From contig CM050672.1 in the NCBI GenBank assembly GCA_027574665.1, positions 6,866,001 to 6,930,000 of the forward strand: a stretch of 64,000 bases of DNA, written 5' to 3'. The notes below the pieces were generated by a model, which was not told the DNA's origin, did not search any database, and saw nothing but the letters and a program-made list of their open reading frames with translations. Within the stretch, counting starts at the first letter, position 1. Every line of letters starts with the position of its first letter. Below, piece after piece: positions 49,481-61,500 of the stretch. The stretch is from Rhynochetos jubatus (taxonomy: Eukaryota; Chordata; Aves; Eurypygiformes; Rhynochetidae). The position numbers and the translations under genes are program-made.

Positions 49481-49646
49481 GCCCCCCTCCCACCCGTGCG
49501 AGGGGCCTTGCACGCTCACGGCGATGTACACGCGTGGGGATGTGGTGGGCGGGGCTTGCACGCACGCCCCGGGCCGGCCAAGACGACGCTTCCCGATTGG
49601 TCCCTCGGTTGCCTTAGCAACGGCGGCGGCGGGGTCGGCGGTCGCC
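49481..49646 (+). promoter_or_regulatory. OSCP1 promoter with RFX X-box
   Basis: CpG-rich, TATA-less sequence ending at the OSCP1 start codon. A near-perfect RFX X-box, GTTGCC-TT-AGCAAC, occupies 49608-49621, only 25 bp before the ATG. An inverted CCAAT box (ATTGG, 49596-49600) sits 7 bp before it. RFX and NF-Y sites often occur side by side, and X-boxes close to the start codon mark many ciliary genes. This fits a cilium-linked expression programme for OSCP1. Confidence 0.7.
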
Positions 49647-52600
49647 ATGTCGGCCCGGACGCTGCCGCTGCTGTTCCTCAACCTGGGTGGGGAGATGCTC
49701 TACATCCTGGACCAGCGCCTCCGTGCCCAGAGCATCCCCGGCGAGAAGGCCCGCAAAGGTGAGCGACGGGCGGCCGGGGCCGCTCCCGGAGCCGGCCCTG
49801 CGCTGGGGGCTGCCCCCCACACACACCACCCCGCGGAGGTCGCTCCGGTCGTCGGGGGCTCCCGTGTCCCGGGGCAGCGCCGGAGAGCTGCGGAGAGCCG
49901 GGCCGGTGCCGAGCAGAGCGCCGGGAAGGCGGTGGCGATGCCGGGGTGGGACGGGAGGCACCGCCGGGGTAGGGCCCCCCGCGGGTGCTGGCTGTTGTCA
50001 GTAGGACACAGGCCCAGATGGGGGGGTCCTGCTGTTGTCAGTAGGACACAGGCCCAGATGGGGATGTCCTGCTGTTGTCAGTAGGACACAAGCCCAGATG
50101 GGGGGGTCCTGCTGTTGTCAGTAGGACACAGGTCCAGATGGGGGGTTCCTGCTGTTGTCAGTAGGACACAGGCCCAGATGGGGGGGTCCTGCTGTTGTCA
50201 GTAGAACACAGGCCCAGATGGGCGTGTCCGGCTGTTGTCAGTAGGAACACAGGCCCAGATGCGGGTGTCCAGCTGTTGTCAGTAGGACACAGGCCCAGAT
50301 GGGGGTGTCCGGCTGTTGTCAGTAGGACACAGGCCCAGATGGGGATGTCCTGCTGTTTTCAGTAGGAACACAGGCCCAGATGGGGGTGTCCGGCTGTTGT
50401 CAGTAGGAACACAGGCCCAGATGCGGGTGTCCGGCTGTTGTCAGTAGGAACACAGGCCCAGATGCGGGTGTCCGGCTGTTGTCAGTAGGACACAGGCCCA
50501 GATACGGGTGTCCGGCTGTTGTCAGTAGGACACAGGCCCAGATGGGGATGTCCTGCTGTTGTCAGTAGGACACAGGCCCAGATGGGGGTGTCCAGCAGTG
50601 CTGTCATGGGGAGATGCTGGAAAAGTAACAGTGTCACGGTGTCAGTCATCTAAAGGCATCTGGGACAAGAGGTTTTGTCACCACGGCTTAATTGCCCGTA
50701 ATTAATCGCCTGCGTTTTTCTTCAATTTGAACGGAAGGCTGTTGGGTTAATCAGCTCTCATGGAGTTTCCGTGGTGATAACTGCCTGACGGTGTCACTGC
50801 AGCCGATTTGTGAGATGTGTTTCCATTTCTCCCTTATCTGCGTGCACTTCAGTGTTTCTGTACTCCTTCCAGAGCTTAGAGCTTCAGAAATACACTTTTG
50901 GAATGAAAATCACTCCAGATCTCAGCCCAGGTCCTGAGTTTTTCAGGAAGACCAGCCTGCTCTGCAGGCAAAGCCCGTGCCCAAGCAGCTGAGGAGCTGA
51001 GAAAAACTTCAAATAACACAAACACGGCTCCTGAAACCCTTGTCCAGCTTTTATAACCATCGGTCAGTCTAGGGTTTGGTCAAAATTACTGTAAAAGTAG
51101 AACTTTTCTTCCCACACGCGTGCACAAAAATTCCAGCTGGCAGCCACGCACCTCCTTCCTCACCGCTCACGAAGTCAAAGGGCTTGGCTTTGAAAAACCC
51201 TTGCGGCGTCCTGCCACGGGGTGGGGAATGCGCTTCAGGAAGCTGTGGTGTTTTTTAATTAAACAATCGACTCAATACTAACTCGGACCTGAAGAGTTTG
51301 TTACCTGTTTTCCTTCTCCTGCCTATCCGGTACGAAGAAGTGCTAGTGAGGGTCCCAACAGCAGCGTGGCTTTTGGAATTATTCGTGGGTGTCCTCAGAG
51401 AATGAGCGGATAAAGGGTTACAACTGCTCCTATCAGTCCAGGTTTAGAGCTCAAACAAGATCAGCCACAGTTGGTGGAATATCTCAGCGGGAAAATGAGA
51501 GCCGTACTAGTTTATCCACACACGTCTCTTATATTCCAAAAAATGGGGCATTAATTGTACTGAGATGTGGTTTCGTCTGCACTGTGGTGGTTGTTTAATG
51601 CTTAAAACTGTTCACTCGAATATTGTTCACTTGTGAAGCGCAAAAACCAGCTGCAAACTTTCCAAGCTAAAGGCGAAAGGGTGTAAGATTCAATCCGGGG
51701 TAAGACTGTATCTCCATTGAAGAACAGGATTTTTCTCCAAGGGCAGGGCAAGGTTTCACCCTTCGCCTGCTCCGTGAAAGATGTCAAGTGACTGAGGAGT
51801 TCGATCCTGTTACGCGCCAAATGCTGATGAGACAAACCACAGTCCGTTAGGTAGATTGCTTTTTTTTTTTTGTTTTCCTTTTAGTTTATTTCTTTCATTC
51901 TCCTTGCAACTATTGTTCTTACTTCTTGAACTGATGTTTTTGTTTTATATGCTTCGTGTAGATGAATGGACAGATGTGGACAGGAAACGAGGTACTGTAA
52001 TCTTCTAGCTGCATGCAGTAGACAAACACCACTACATGCACACGAGGCTCATCGTACGTGAACACACTGTATGCTGTTCCTGCAGCCTTCTAGGCATAGT
52101 GTCCAAGATGAATAACACGCTCACCTCTGCAGTAAAATGCACTTTAACCACAGATCTCAGAAAAAAGCAGATCTCTCAAAATCAGATGGCTTCAAAAATA
52201 AGTTGCTAGTTTAACCAAGCCTATAAATAGATCAAAACTTTTTATCGTAGCGGTCTTTCTAGCCAAAATGATGTTTGTGTTTTTCTGGCATCGTACTAAC
52301 ACAACCATATAGTTGCATGAGCAGCGTGAAGGTTGTTTTCCTGCTTAAACGCAGAAATTTTACGTATACTGCATTTTTCTAATTCATTGCTTAGGGTTTT
52401 GACAGGTGACCTGCAGGGAAGGTTGAAGGAATTTCCACCCTGGCTGCTTATCCCTCTCCGCTAGTGGTCACCACCCTTGCAGCACAGTGATCACAACGGT
52501 GCCCGCGCTTCAGCCAAGTTCATCTTGACTGAATCTATCCCTGGGGGGGGATTTGAGCTGAGCGTCGGGTTCTGCAGTGGGGCGGCCGAGGTGTGACTGC

Positions 52601-55600
52601 GTTTCCTTCTGGGCTCTGCCTTGAAAGGGCAGCCTCCAGCAAAGGGGTGTGGTAAGGAGCTGGGTGAGGAAATAAATCTCTGCAGCTACCTCAGGTTTTT
52701 TGGTAGGTGAACAGGAGTAGAGCTTCCAGTGTCTTTTTGAGCAGCCCTCTTTTTTAAGGGAGAGCAGGGGTTTTCAAAATAAGCATCGTATGTAGGTTTT
52801 GAATAGTTACTGAAGGTAAACATTGATATCCTGGAGTTTGCCACGGCTTGGTTTTTTGCTACCATTACGTGGTATCTCCAAAACCACGTTTTTGCAGCTT
52901 TTAACCTCTCAGGAGTCTAAAAGGTGCCATATTCCTCCGCTATCACATCCAGAATGCTGAGGAGCTGTATGAAAACCCGCTTTAGCACATGTAGATGGTA
53001 GCAGCACAGATGCAGATCCCATGAGAGAGAAAAACGTTTGCCCATGACCACCACTCTTGGGGTGATCTCTGAGGAGTCACATCAGTAACCAGCCGATTCT
53101 GTCGCTGGTGAAGCCATGCCAAGGCGCCTTCGCCTGCCCCCGGCCTTGTTACAAACTATTGCCAGTGTGACTGTTTTGAACACGTGACATTCCCTCTGCT
53201 GCCTTGAATGTCCTCCGGGAAGCACGAGCATAATCCAGGCGTAAAGACTCCGGTCTCATGTCATGCATCCGAGCCATGTTACATGACGTTGGAACGTGTC
53301 TGTCGCCAGTGACATGGCACATGTAGGCGAAAACCACCGTAAACCCTCGGCTTCTCTTCTGTCCATCGCATTGTCTACACTTGGTTTCCCTCTCCCCATC
53401 CCAGTTGATGAAACCCCTCTCTGCTTTTATGCTATGTTGCTTGGCGTGCCATTTTCCCTGAGCTGACGCTCCTTTCGTTGTTATTTTCCATCGTTAGAAT
53501 GGTGTGTGTATCTCCCCAGGGATACCTGTGCTCCGAGGCCTCTCCGCTGTGTCATTATCAAACATACCGTGTGAGATTTGCCCTTTACCGTGAATTTTTT
53601 TATGTCTTTCTCAGTTCTTTTTATAGCTGATACAAGAGGTTTTAATTTCAGAAGATAATTTATGTGAGGCTGGGTGTGTGGTTAACACGCATCTTCCGAT
53701 TCCGTTGTGACCACGTACCAGCCACCGTCAGCGGACTGGGACGTGGTCTGTCTCCTGACGGTTTTGGTTGTTAGTGACTCTCCAAAGACGGAGGAGAAGC
53801 CTTTGTGCGGTCAGCGTACACAAGCGACTTAAAAACGCTTTTCTTGATAACAGTGTAAGGCCAAAGTTCTGATTTTTGTCACAATCAATTACTTACAAAA
53901 ATAGACTAATATTAATATATTTGATTTTCTCCACTGAAAAAAGTGAGGAGTTTTGCCTCAGACTGCAAGTAGGGATTGTTTTATGGACAGTTTATCTGAA
54001 GAGAAGAAAAGGAGGGATTTTTTCCCCCATTTCCAATTAGGTGTATTTGTACTCCACGCTGCTCAGAAGCTGAGCTGAGGTCTGGCTGTATCGCTTGGGT
54101 CCCTAGAACAGCAACCAGTGGGCCGTTAGGTGCGGCGCAATGGATGCCAAGATGTGTGTCACCGGTGACGCACACCAATGTGGGAGAAAACCTGTCAACG
54201 TCAGGTTTGAGCAAGGAGAGAGGATCGCATCCGAAGGCACTGGCGCTCAGGAAAAGAGCTATCCGTGTCCCGGTTCTCGGCACCCACGTCATTCCTAGCA
54301 GCGTTCCCAGAGAGTTCATCATCTAAGGAAAGATGAAGCGACTGGGACATCAACTTTCTCTTGGCTGTTTGTGTCGCTTCAGCACGGCAGTTGTGAAAAG
54401 CCAGGTGTCTGACCCACCGATGAGTAATTCTAGCAGTCAAACAGCTAGTCGCTACCACCATGTAGAGGTTCACTTTTTCTTTATTATTACTTCCTCAGAG
54501 ATTTTTCTAATCCATAGGAATCAGCTGGCATTATGAGCTTCAGCAGCATCTGCTTAGGAAAAATCATGCTTGGACAGTAATCTGTGTGAATTGACATTTC
54601 TATTTAATGGGGTTTTGGGTAAAGAAATGGCTTATTTACTAACTCTGCAGAATGTGTCAGGTATGGAATAAGAATATCAGGTCCAGCACAAAAGCTAAGA
54701 TGCTGCGTCTGCTTGAATCACTGCAAAATGTTCTCCACCTTCGTTGCATTAGAAGCTTGATAACCAGAGCATAACCCCTGTACTCAGCACTCCTGAGCTC
54801 TACGTGCTCCTAGGTCACATAACAATTCCATGTCTAAACTCCCACTTAAAATAAAGCACGTGGAAGGAAGTTTAGAGCTTTGGGCTTCTGAACCGCTCTG
54901 GCATCTGCAGATGTTGCTGTGTGAGAGCCGTGAATGGCCTGACACAGATCCCAGCGTTAGAAAGGCTTCCTTAAATGCTTGTCAGTGTTAATCCATTTGA
55001 AACAAATACTTCAAGGAGCCTCGAATCATGTTTAGAAGGAAAAATGGACTATTAATGTCAGAGGCTAAAGAGAGAACAGGCAGAGTCAGCTGTAGTTTGC
55101 AAACAGAGCCATGCAGAACTGTAGCTTTTGCAGATCATACACATCAGAGCAGCCTATAAACAAAGTTATTTATAAAGTAGGAAGTGCCAGCCATAGCTGT
55201 AAAAACAAGGCCACAAACCCAGTCATATTCCCACTGGCAACCAGGGTTTGTTACAGCTCAAGCAGCATTTCTGCCCCTGGGCACAGTCAGTCTGCTCCCT
55301 CGGAGCCGTGTGGGACTGAGAAGCGATGTTCCTCCTCCTTTTTTCCTTTGTGGCTTTGTACCTAGTTTCCACAGGTAAGCGTTCATGTCAACCCTCGCCG
55401 CTGTCCGTGTCCGAGTTCTCAGTGTGGGAAGAATGTGCCGTTTCTGAAGCAAAAACCAGAGACTCTTTGTCTTTGCAGTTATGAATGACATCATCACAAC
55501 CATGTTCAATAAAAAATTTATGGAAGAGCTGTTTAAACCACAGGAACTCTATTCCAAGAAAGCTCTGCGCACAGTGTACGACCGGCTCGCTCACGCTTCC

Positions 55601-58600
55601 ATCATGAGGCTGAACCAGGCGAGCATGGACAAGGTAAAACGGACCGTCTGACCGCGCTGTCCTTCCGCGCTACCGTTCACCAGTGGCTGATCGCGATGAT
55701 TAGTACGTGGCCCCACGTCACTGGGAGCATTTTCTAACAGCCAGCTCTCCGTTCGCTTTCTTTGTAAACGTGGGTCTCGACCAGGAAGCTTTGGGGAAAT
55801 CCATGGGAGTATCAGATACTTCAGAACTAAGTATTTCTGCTTTAACGTGTGAACGTGTAAGTCGTTCAGTGAGCATTTCTTTAGGTGAATCGTGGGGTTT
55901 TACATGTATTAAAAACATAGCCATATGGGGGGGTGTAAGTACATCCGTGTCGATGTTGACACTGTTTTGCAGTGGCAGGTGTTACAACTTTTGCCTGCAC
56001 ACAGTATATCCAGTAGATCATTCAGAAAAACAACCACAGCGACGGGATTGCCCGTGAGACCTCTGCCCGCGTGCCGGCGCCGTTGAAACGGGCAGTAGTT
56101 TTAAAGGCAGTTGGAGATACCAGCAGGAGGGCTGACTGCGTGTTTCCAGAGGTCTTATTTTCCTAAGACACAAGGCTAAAAGGGTTCTCCCTACCATAGG
56201 CACGTGCCAGCCTCAGTGCTGAAACCCCTTCCTACACCAAGGTGAAGTTACCTACGCGGCGTCGCGCTCCGTGTTGTGACGGAACCAAGATTTCCCCGTG
56301 TTCTTTTGCAGCTCTATGACCTTATGACCATGGCTTTCAAATACCAAGTGTTGCTGTGCCCTCGGCCCAGAGACATTATGCTGGTCACGTTCAATCACCT
56401 GGACGCCATCAAGGATTTCGTACGCGATTCTCCTGGCATCCTGAACCAGGTGGACGAAACTTTCCGACAGCTGATTGATGTAAGAATCCTTAGAAAAACG
56501 GTGGGACGCGCTGTTGCTTGAGACTTTATTTGTTCCCTTTCAGGCTAATTTTAGCACTACTAAGTGCCGTGGCAAGCGTGGAGGTTGATACGTTCTCAAC
56601 CTCAGAGAACCATCCAAATAACCTTCCCTTCTTTTTAACCCGAGGGAAACAAATTGGCCTCCCAGTTCGCAACTTCTGCTCGCGTAACTGCTGCGATTCC
56701 TTGGACGAAGAGTATGAGCGTCCCAGAGAAAAGGGAGCTGGTTTCATAAAATGTTAAAAGTTCTGGGAAGTCATGAAATGTTTCTAGAGGGCTTCTGGAG
56801 GGGAGCTGTCTGTGAGTCAAGTGGTGTCTCTCTACTGGCCCGGTTTAAATCAATACGCTGCTTATTCAGCCTGATCAAAGTCTCCACTGGCCTCAGCAGA
56901 AATGAAACCAGACTCTTAGTCACGGATAATAATTGCTGATAACGACCAGCAGCGCCCCTTACATCAGTTCTGCTTCCCCTGCCACACACATACCATTTTT
57001 GGCTAGCAGTAGTCTGGTACTCTTGTTTCTGCCTTTGCCTGGGTTGGACACGGTGCACGTGCAAAGCCTCGCACGATGGTTTTTCTCTTCCAGACGTACT
57101 GCTGTCTCTCCGATGGGGAATTTCAGCTCATCAGGCAAACACTCCTCATTTTTTTTCAGGACATGCACATACGGGTAAGAGCCCAATATAACCAGTCAGT
57201 AAGAACAGAAGGGAGTTTGTGGCTAGAATTTGAAGGTATTTTGTCATAATTCTACTGTAAGATTGGGGTTGTTATTTACGCTTTTCAGTCACCTTGATGT
57301 GCTTGCAGTTTCAGTCTTCAAAATTGTACAAATTGAGCACATTCACTGCAATAATTCTAAAGTGTTGTGAAAAAAATGAATACCTACTAGGATTTGCTAG
57401 TTGATAAACATGGTTTTCCTTCTAGTAGAAACTTGATAGGAAACCAAGAACCTGAGTTTGAAGTCTTGATACTCTCTAAATAAATTCATTACCCTCAAGT
57501 GCATAAACAGTGCCCTTTGATTTTAATGTTACATCCCTGTGCGCACCCTCTGGGCCACGATTCGACACTACCAGCTTTGGCTGTATCGCAGTCTCTGTGT
57601 ATGGATCAAAATCTTTAGGAAACCCCTCCCAGTCTAGGCAGGAGAATTCAAAGAATTCGGGTCAGAAGATACGTAATTGATTTTTCTAGAAGGTGGAATA
57701 TTCTTTTGCAGGTCTCTATCTTTCTGAAGGATAAAGTGCAAAACTCTAACGGTCGCTTTGTGCTGCCAATATCAGGCCCTGTTCCGTGGGGTACAGAAGT
57801 TCCAGGACTCATCAGGTGAATTCTGAACTGCCGCTTATACTGTTGGCAGTGCCTTGCATGTCAGTCCCAGAGGTCTAACGGGAATCGAGCTTAGACTGTC
57901 GTTCATGTTCCATGGATAGCTCAAACTCCTGTAAGTACTATTTAAAGGGTAGGATTTGGGACAAGTTACCCAGCAGTGAAATACTGAGCTGTTTCTGGCA
58001 TTCTCTACTGCAGTAAATTAGCAATTAGTAATTTATCGTTCAAAATAAGCATTCACCAGCGTGCAGAGTAAAGTTTTAGTCCCCTTTTCCTTGTGCGGTA
58101 AGCAGAGGAATTCAGTACTGAAAATCAGTAATAAAGCTATTAAACTTGTTTCAATAATGACTTGTTTTTAAGGATCTTTAATCACAAGGGAGATGAAGTT
58201 AAAAGAACTGAGTTCACCACTGATGGAAATTACGTTACTCCACAAAGGGAAGGATCTTTTGATCTTTATGGAGACAGAGTCCTCAAACTTGGAACAAATA
58301 TGTAAGTCAGTTTTGTCCCACACAGAAGCATGAAGTAAATGTTGATCGTTACGGATTTGTTCGGAAGCACCTCTTCAGCCTTGTGTGTTTCTTTTTGCCT
58401 GGTTTGCTATTTTCAGCTTGACTTCTTTACAGAGGGATGTCCTGAAACAGAACACGTGTGGATAGGCGTGTGTAAAGAGCAGAAGTTCGATATATGTTTA
58501 CAGTAGAGCAGCGCAGAGTGTTCTCAGCATTCTCTGTGGGATGTCATTTAATTTAACTGCATTCAAGACATCCTTTCTTTCCTCTGTGTTTGTCTTGAGT

Positions 58601-60895
58601 AATTTTTCCGTTCACAGATTGAGAGCCGTGTTCTTTCTTACAGCTGTGTTGCTCACACATTTTAATGCCTCAGTACTCCACAAAGCTGAACTGTAACTTC
58701 TCATTCCAGTTATTTACAGTCATAGAAAAATATCCTAAAATCGTATTTTGACCCTGTGCTCCTTCCTCCAGTTCCTGTATGTCGCACAACTAACAGGTTG
58801 CTCTTCCTCGTGTGTTCTTCTCTCCAGGTACAGTGTTAGTCGGCCGGTAGAGACACACATGTCGGGATCATCCAAAAACCTGGCATCCCATGCGAAGGTC
58901 AGTGTTGTTCTGTTCCTGTCACTGGTTAACTAGTCTGTGTCAGCGAGTCCCGCGCCTGCTCGCCCGCAGTGGGAGCGTTTCCTTTGAGCGCTTTCACCAC
59001 CTCAACCAGATTTTACATTCTGCTTCTCTTGTCTCTTAATGGGGGACACCGAAACGCCCACGTCCGTCATCTCCAAATCATTTACTGTAGAGTTGCGCTG
59101 TCTTCCCCTTTGTTCATCTCCTTTCTTAGGGAAACAGTAACCATCTTTTTAGTCTACAGCTACAGGATACCTTCAGGGGGACCTCTTCTGTTGTTCTCAG
59201 AGCCTCATCCAATCCTCCATGGTCCCTTTAGAGCTACGGGAAGGGCACGTTTTCCTAAAGAATCTTACACACAGGTTATGCAATGGTGTACTCGCTTCCC
59301 ATCTTCATCTCTTCAGAAAAGAGAAAGCTGGGTTTACAGATTTCTCAGCTGCTCAATTTAGCTGGAACATTATCTTGTCCTGGGTCTATAAATTCAAGCA
59401 ACCATTTTAAATATATAATCACTAGTTATCGGCACAATCTGTACCATTACCAATGCAGAAATGTATTTATATCGTTCTGAAGAACATTTATGTAATATCA
59501 GCAAACACAAAAATGTTTGCAGCCCTCATCTCCCTGCTAACCTGACCAATGAACCCCTTGCTGTTTCCTGCAGGAGAACGTAGCCCCTAACCCTCTTGCT
59601 AAGGAAGAACTGAACTTTTTGGCCAGGCTACTGGGAGGTCTGGAGATCGAGAAACCTGGTGGCAGTGAGACAGGATTCCGGCTGAATTTGTTCACAACTG
59701 ACGAGGAGGAAGAGTATGCTCGAGTCCTTCTTGGTTTGGGGTTTGTGATGTTGTGCCACGTGGGCAGGCCTGGAGACTGACGCTGGCCCTTAGCAGCTTT
59801 AGGGACCGAGTAGCAGGTTTTTTAGCATTTTCTGACTCTGGGCCAGATGGTCCCTGCAGGAAGAGAGGGGAACTCTCCCTGGCTTGACCTTTCTATTACA
59901 GCCGTCAGCGAGGAGAGCCGTGGCCCTTACTGGTGTCTCCCGTGGTGCACGGCCTCGCACGCTCTCCAAGTGAGACTGGCTGTTGGCAGCACATGCCAGC
60001 CTGAGCTTGGTTCTGTCCCGTGGAACAGCCCCGGGACTGTTCACTCTCCTCTCCACCAAATACGCGTGCGTATTTCAGAGATGAGAGTATAACTGACGGA
60101 GGTGATGAGCCTGACAGGGAGCACAAGGGCAGTGAGACTTCTGCAGAATGTTTTTACCTAATTTTAATCTCAACTACAGAGATACTCCTGCTGTTCTACA
60201 CTTAGCATAGAATACTCAACACAGGGAAAAGTCTCCGAACTGGGGTTGATGCACTAATTTGCCTGGCAGCAATAGGGCTGTTGTCCAGCCTTCATGCCTG
60301 CGGGAGCCTCACGAAATCTGAGTTTTGTGATTTAGGTGTATGTCTTCATGGGATTAAGCACTCTTTTCCCGTTTTTAATCAAGACACGCTGCATTGACTA
60401 GACCAGAGGAGTTATCTTACAAGGTTATCAACATCGAAGCCACGCAGGTACGTAGCGTTTCAGATCTTTGATTCTCATCATTCCTGCCTTGCTAAGAACT
60501 GAGTTTCACCCAGAGTAGTAACTTGAAAAATACAGCTTTTCCCATTTCGGCTAAGCTCCTAAGTAATGGCAATACTTTCTGCCAAGCCTGTGGATTTGGT
60601 GACTCAAACCTGACCCAGCGAGGTTTCCAGCAGTGTAGGATGGAGAACTGTCCCCGGATCGGTTCCCCGCTGGCAGTTAGAGCCCACAGAGCGGCTCACA
60701 GGCAGGCACCTCCCAGTACCGCCCAGTCCCCCCCCAGTCCGCCCCACGGCAGCTGAGTCGCGGTGTCTCTCCCCGCAGGAGCCGGGGCGGCGGGCGGAGC
60801 TCTCCCGTATCCTGGGGGAGCTGGAGGTGGCGGAGCCGCACCCGGGGAGCTCCGGGAAGGGCGAGGACCTGCTGGCGCTGATGGACGGGCTCTGA
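49647..60895 (+). CDS. OSCP1: organic solute carrier partner 1
   Basis: Full OSCP1 (organic solute transport protein 1 family). It is reported to affect organic solute transport, its biochemical role is unsettled, and the family follows ciliated organisms. Coding exons: 49647-49758, 51962-51991, 55479-55633, 56312-56479, 57094-57174, 57712-57815, 58173-58301, 58828-58897, 59574-59713, 60384-60447, 60779-60895. Phases join without break, giving 389 aa, the same length I recall for human. Conserved marks: the start MSARTLPLLFLNLGGEMLYI, the FMEELFKPQELYSKKALRTV stretch (about 65-85), YDLMTMAFKYQVLLCPRP (about 101-118), LPISGPVPWGTEVPGLIR (200-217), LFTTDEEEE (about 322-330) and the end DLLALMDGL. 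No signal peptide or transmembrane helix is evident. Exon 2 is only 30 nt. Residues 156-162 (TYCCLSD) differ from the mammalian version. Confidence 0.96.
49991..50594. repeat. 40-bp minisatellite, 15 copies, OSCP1 intron 1
   Basis: Fifteen head-to-tail units of 40-41 bp starting GCTGTTGTCAGTAGGACACA and ending in a G-run (AGATGGGGGTGTCC type). Units start at 49991, 50031, 50071 and so on to 50555. The extra base in some units is GTAGGAACAC in place of GTAGGACAC. The array begins 232 bp after the exon 1 donor. Nothing suggests that it is transcribed other than as part of intron 1. Confidence 0.95.
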
Positions 60896-60900
60896 GCGGC

Positions 60901-60906
60901 ATTAAA
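60901..60906 (+). terminator. OSCP1 poly(A) signal
   Basis: ATTAAA starts 5 bases after the OSCP1 stop codon (60893-60895). No AATAAA occurs in the following 140 bp before the LSM10 first exon, so the OSCP1 3'UTR is probably only about 25-35 nt unless a longer transcript reads into LSM10. Confidence 0.65.
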
Positions 60907-60929
60907 AGGCCTGCGGAAAGCCCGACTGC

Positions 60930-61047
60930 CTGCGAGCGGCTGCGGCGGGGCCGGGAGGGAGGCGGCGGGGCCGGGGGGCGGGCGGCGGGGCCGGGGCGGG
61001 CGCAGTGCGCAGGCGGGGCCGCCCCTTCCTGCCGCCGGGGCCGGCGG
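60930..61047 (+). promoter_or_regulatory. LSM10 promoter and non-coding exon 1
   Basis: CpG-island sequence with a G/C-box-rich core and an NRF1-like site (GCGCAGTGCGCAGGCG, 61000-61015). It ends at a strong donor, exon end 61047 then GTGAGT. The partner acceptor is at 61492-61493, seven bases before the LSM10 start codon. LSM10 in human also has a non-coding first exon. The transcription start is inferred only. Confidence 0.6.
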
Positions 61048-61420
61048 GTGAGTGTGCAAGGGGAGGAGCGGCAGCGGCGCACGGCCGTGCAAGGGGAGGG
61101 GGCGGGGTGCGTGTGCAAGGGGAGGGCGGCCGCGTGCGAGTGTGCAAGGGGAGGAGGCAGCGAGCACAGCGGGGTGCGGGAGGGGAGCGGCGGGTGGGTG
61201 AATGTGCAAGGGGGGGAGGAGGGTTTGTGTGTGCGTGCAAGGGGGGCACATGGAGAATGCGAGGGACCGGTGGGCAAGTGGGTGTGGAAGGAGGGGAGGC
61301 AGCGAGCACCCCCGTGTGCGGGGGGGCACGTGGAGGACGGGAGCGACTTGGGAGGGGGGCGGCACGCAGGTGAACGTGTAAGGGGTGGTACGTACGAGTG
61401 TGCAAGGAGAGGATGACGGG
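61048..61420. repeat. degenerate GTGTGCAAGGGGAGG minisatellite, LSM10 intron 1
   Basis: About eight imperfect copies of GTGTGCAAGGGGAGG at irregular 20-60 bp spacing (near 61051, 61086, 61111, 61141, 61203, 61232, 61283 and 61399) fill most of intron 1. The first copy overlaps the 5' splice site (GTGAGTGTGCAAGGGG), so the repeat may have grown out of the donor region. G-runs make quadruplex formation likely. Confidence 0.7.
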
Positions 61421-61500
61421 TTTTCCCCGGTGCGGAGGTGGGCGCCCAGCCGGGACGCAGCACGGCGTCTTCTTCCCTCTTCCCTCCCCGCAGCCGCGCG

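Noticed and set aside
53291-54192. Two similar segments in OSCP1 intron 2 (53291-53336 and 54150-54192), both with TGTC-CC-GTGAC and a GAAAACC end
   Set aside because: Similarity is short and imperfect, and I could not extend it to a known SINE or transposon; probably coincidence or a very old repeat.
61438-61500. Longer LSM10 N-terminus from an upstream in-frame ATG
   Set aside because: The extension lies in the intron, before the CCCCGCAG acceptor, and the family protein begins at 61501.
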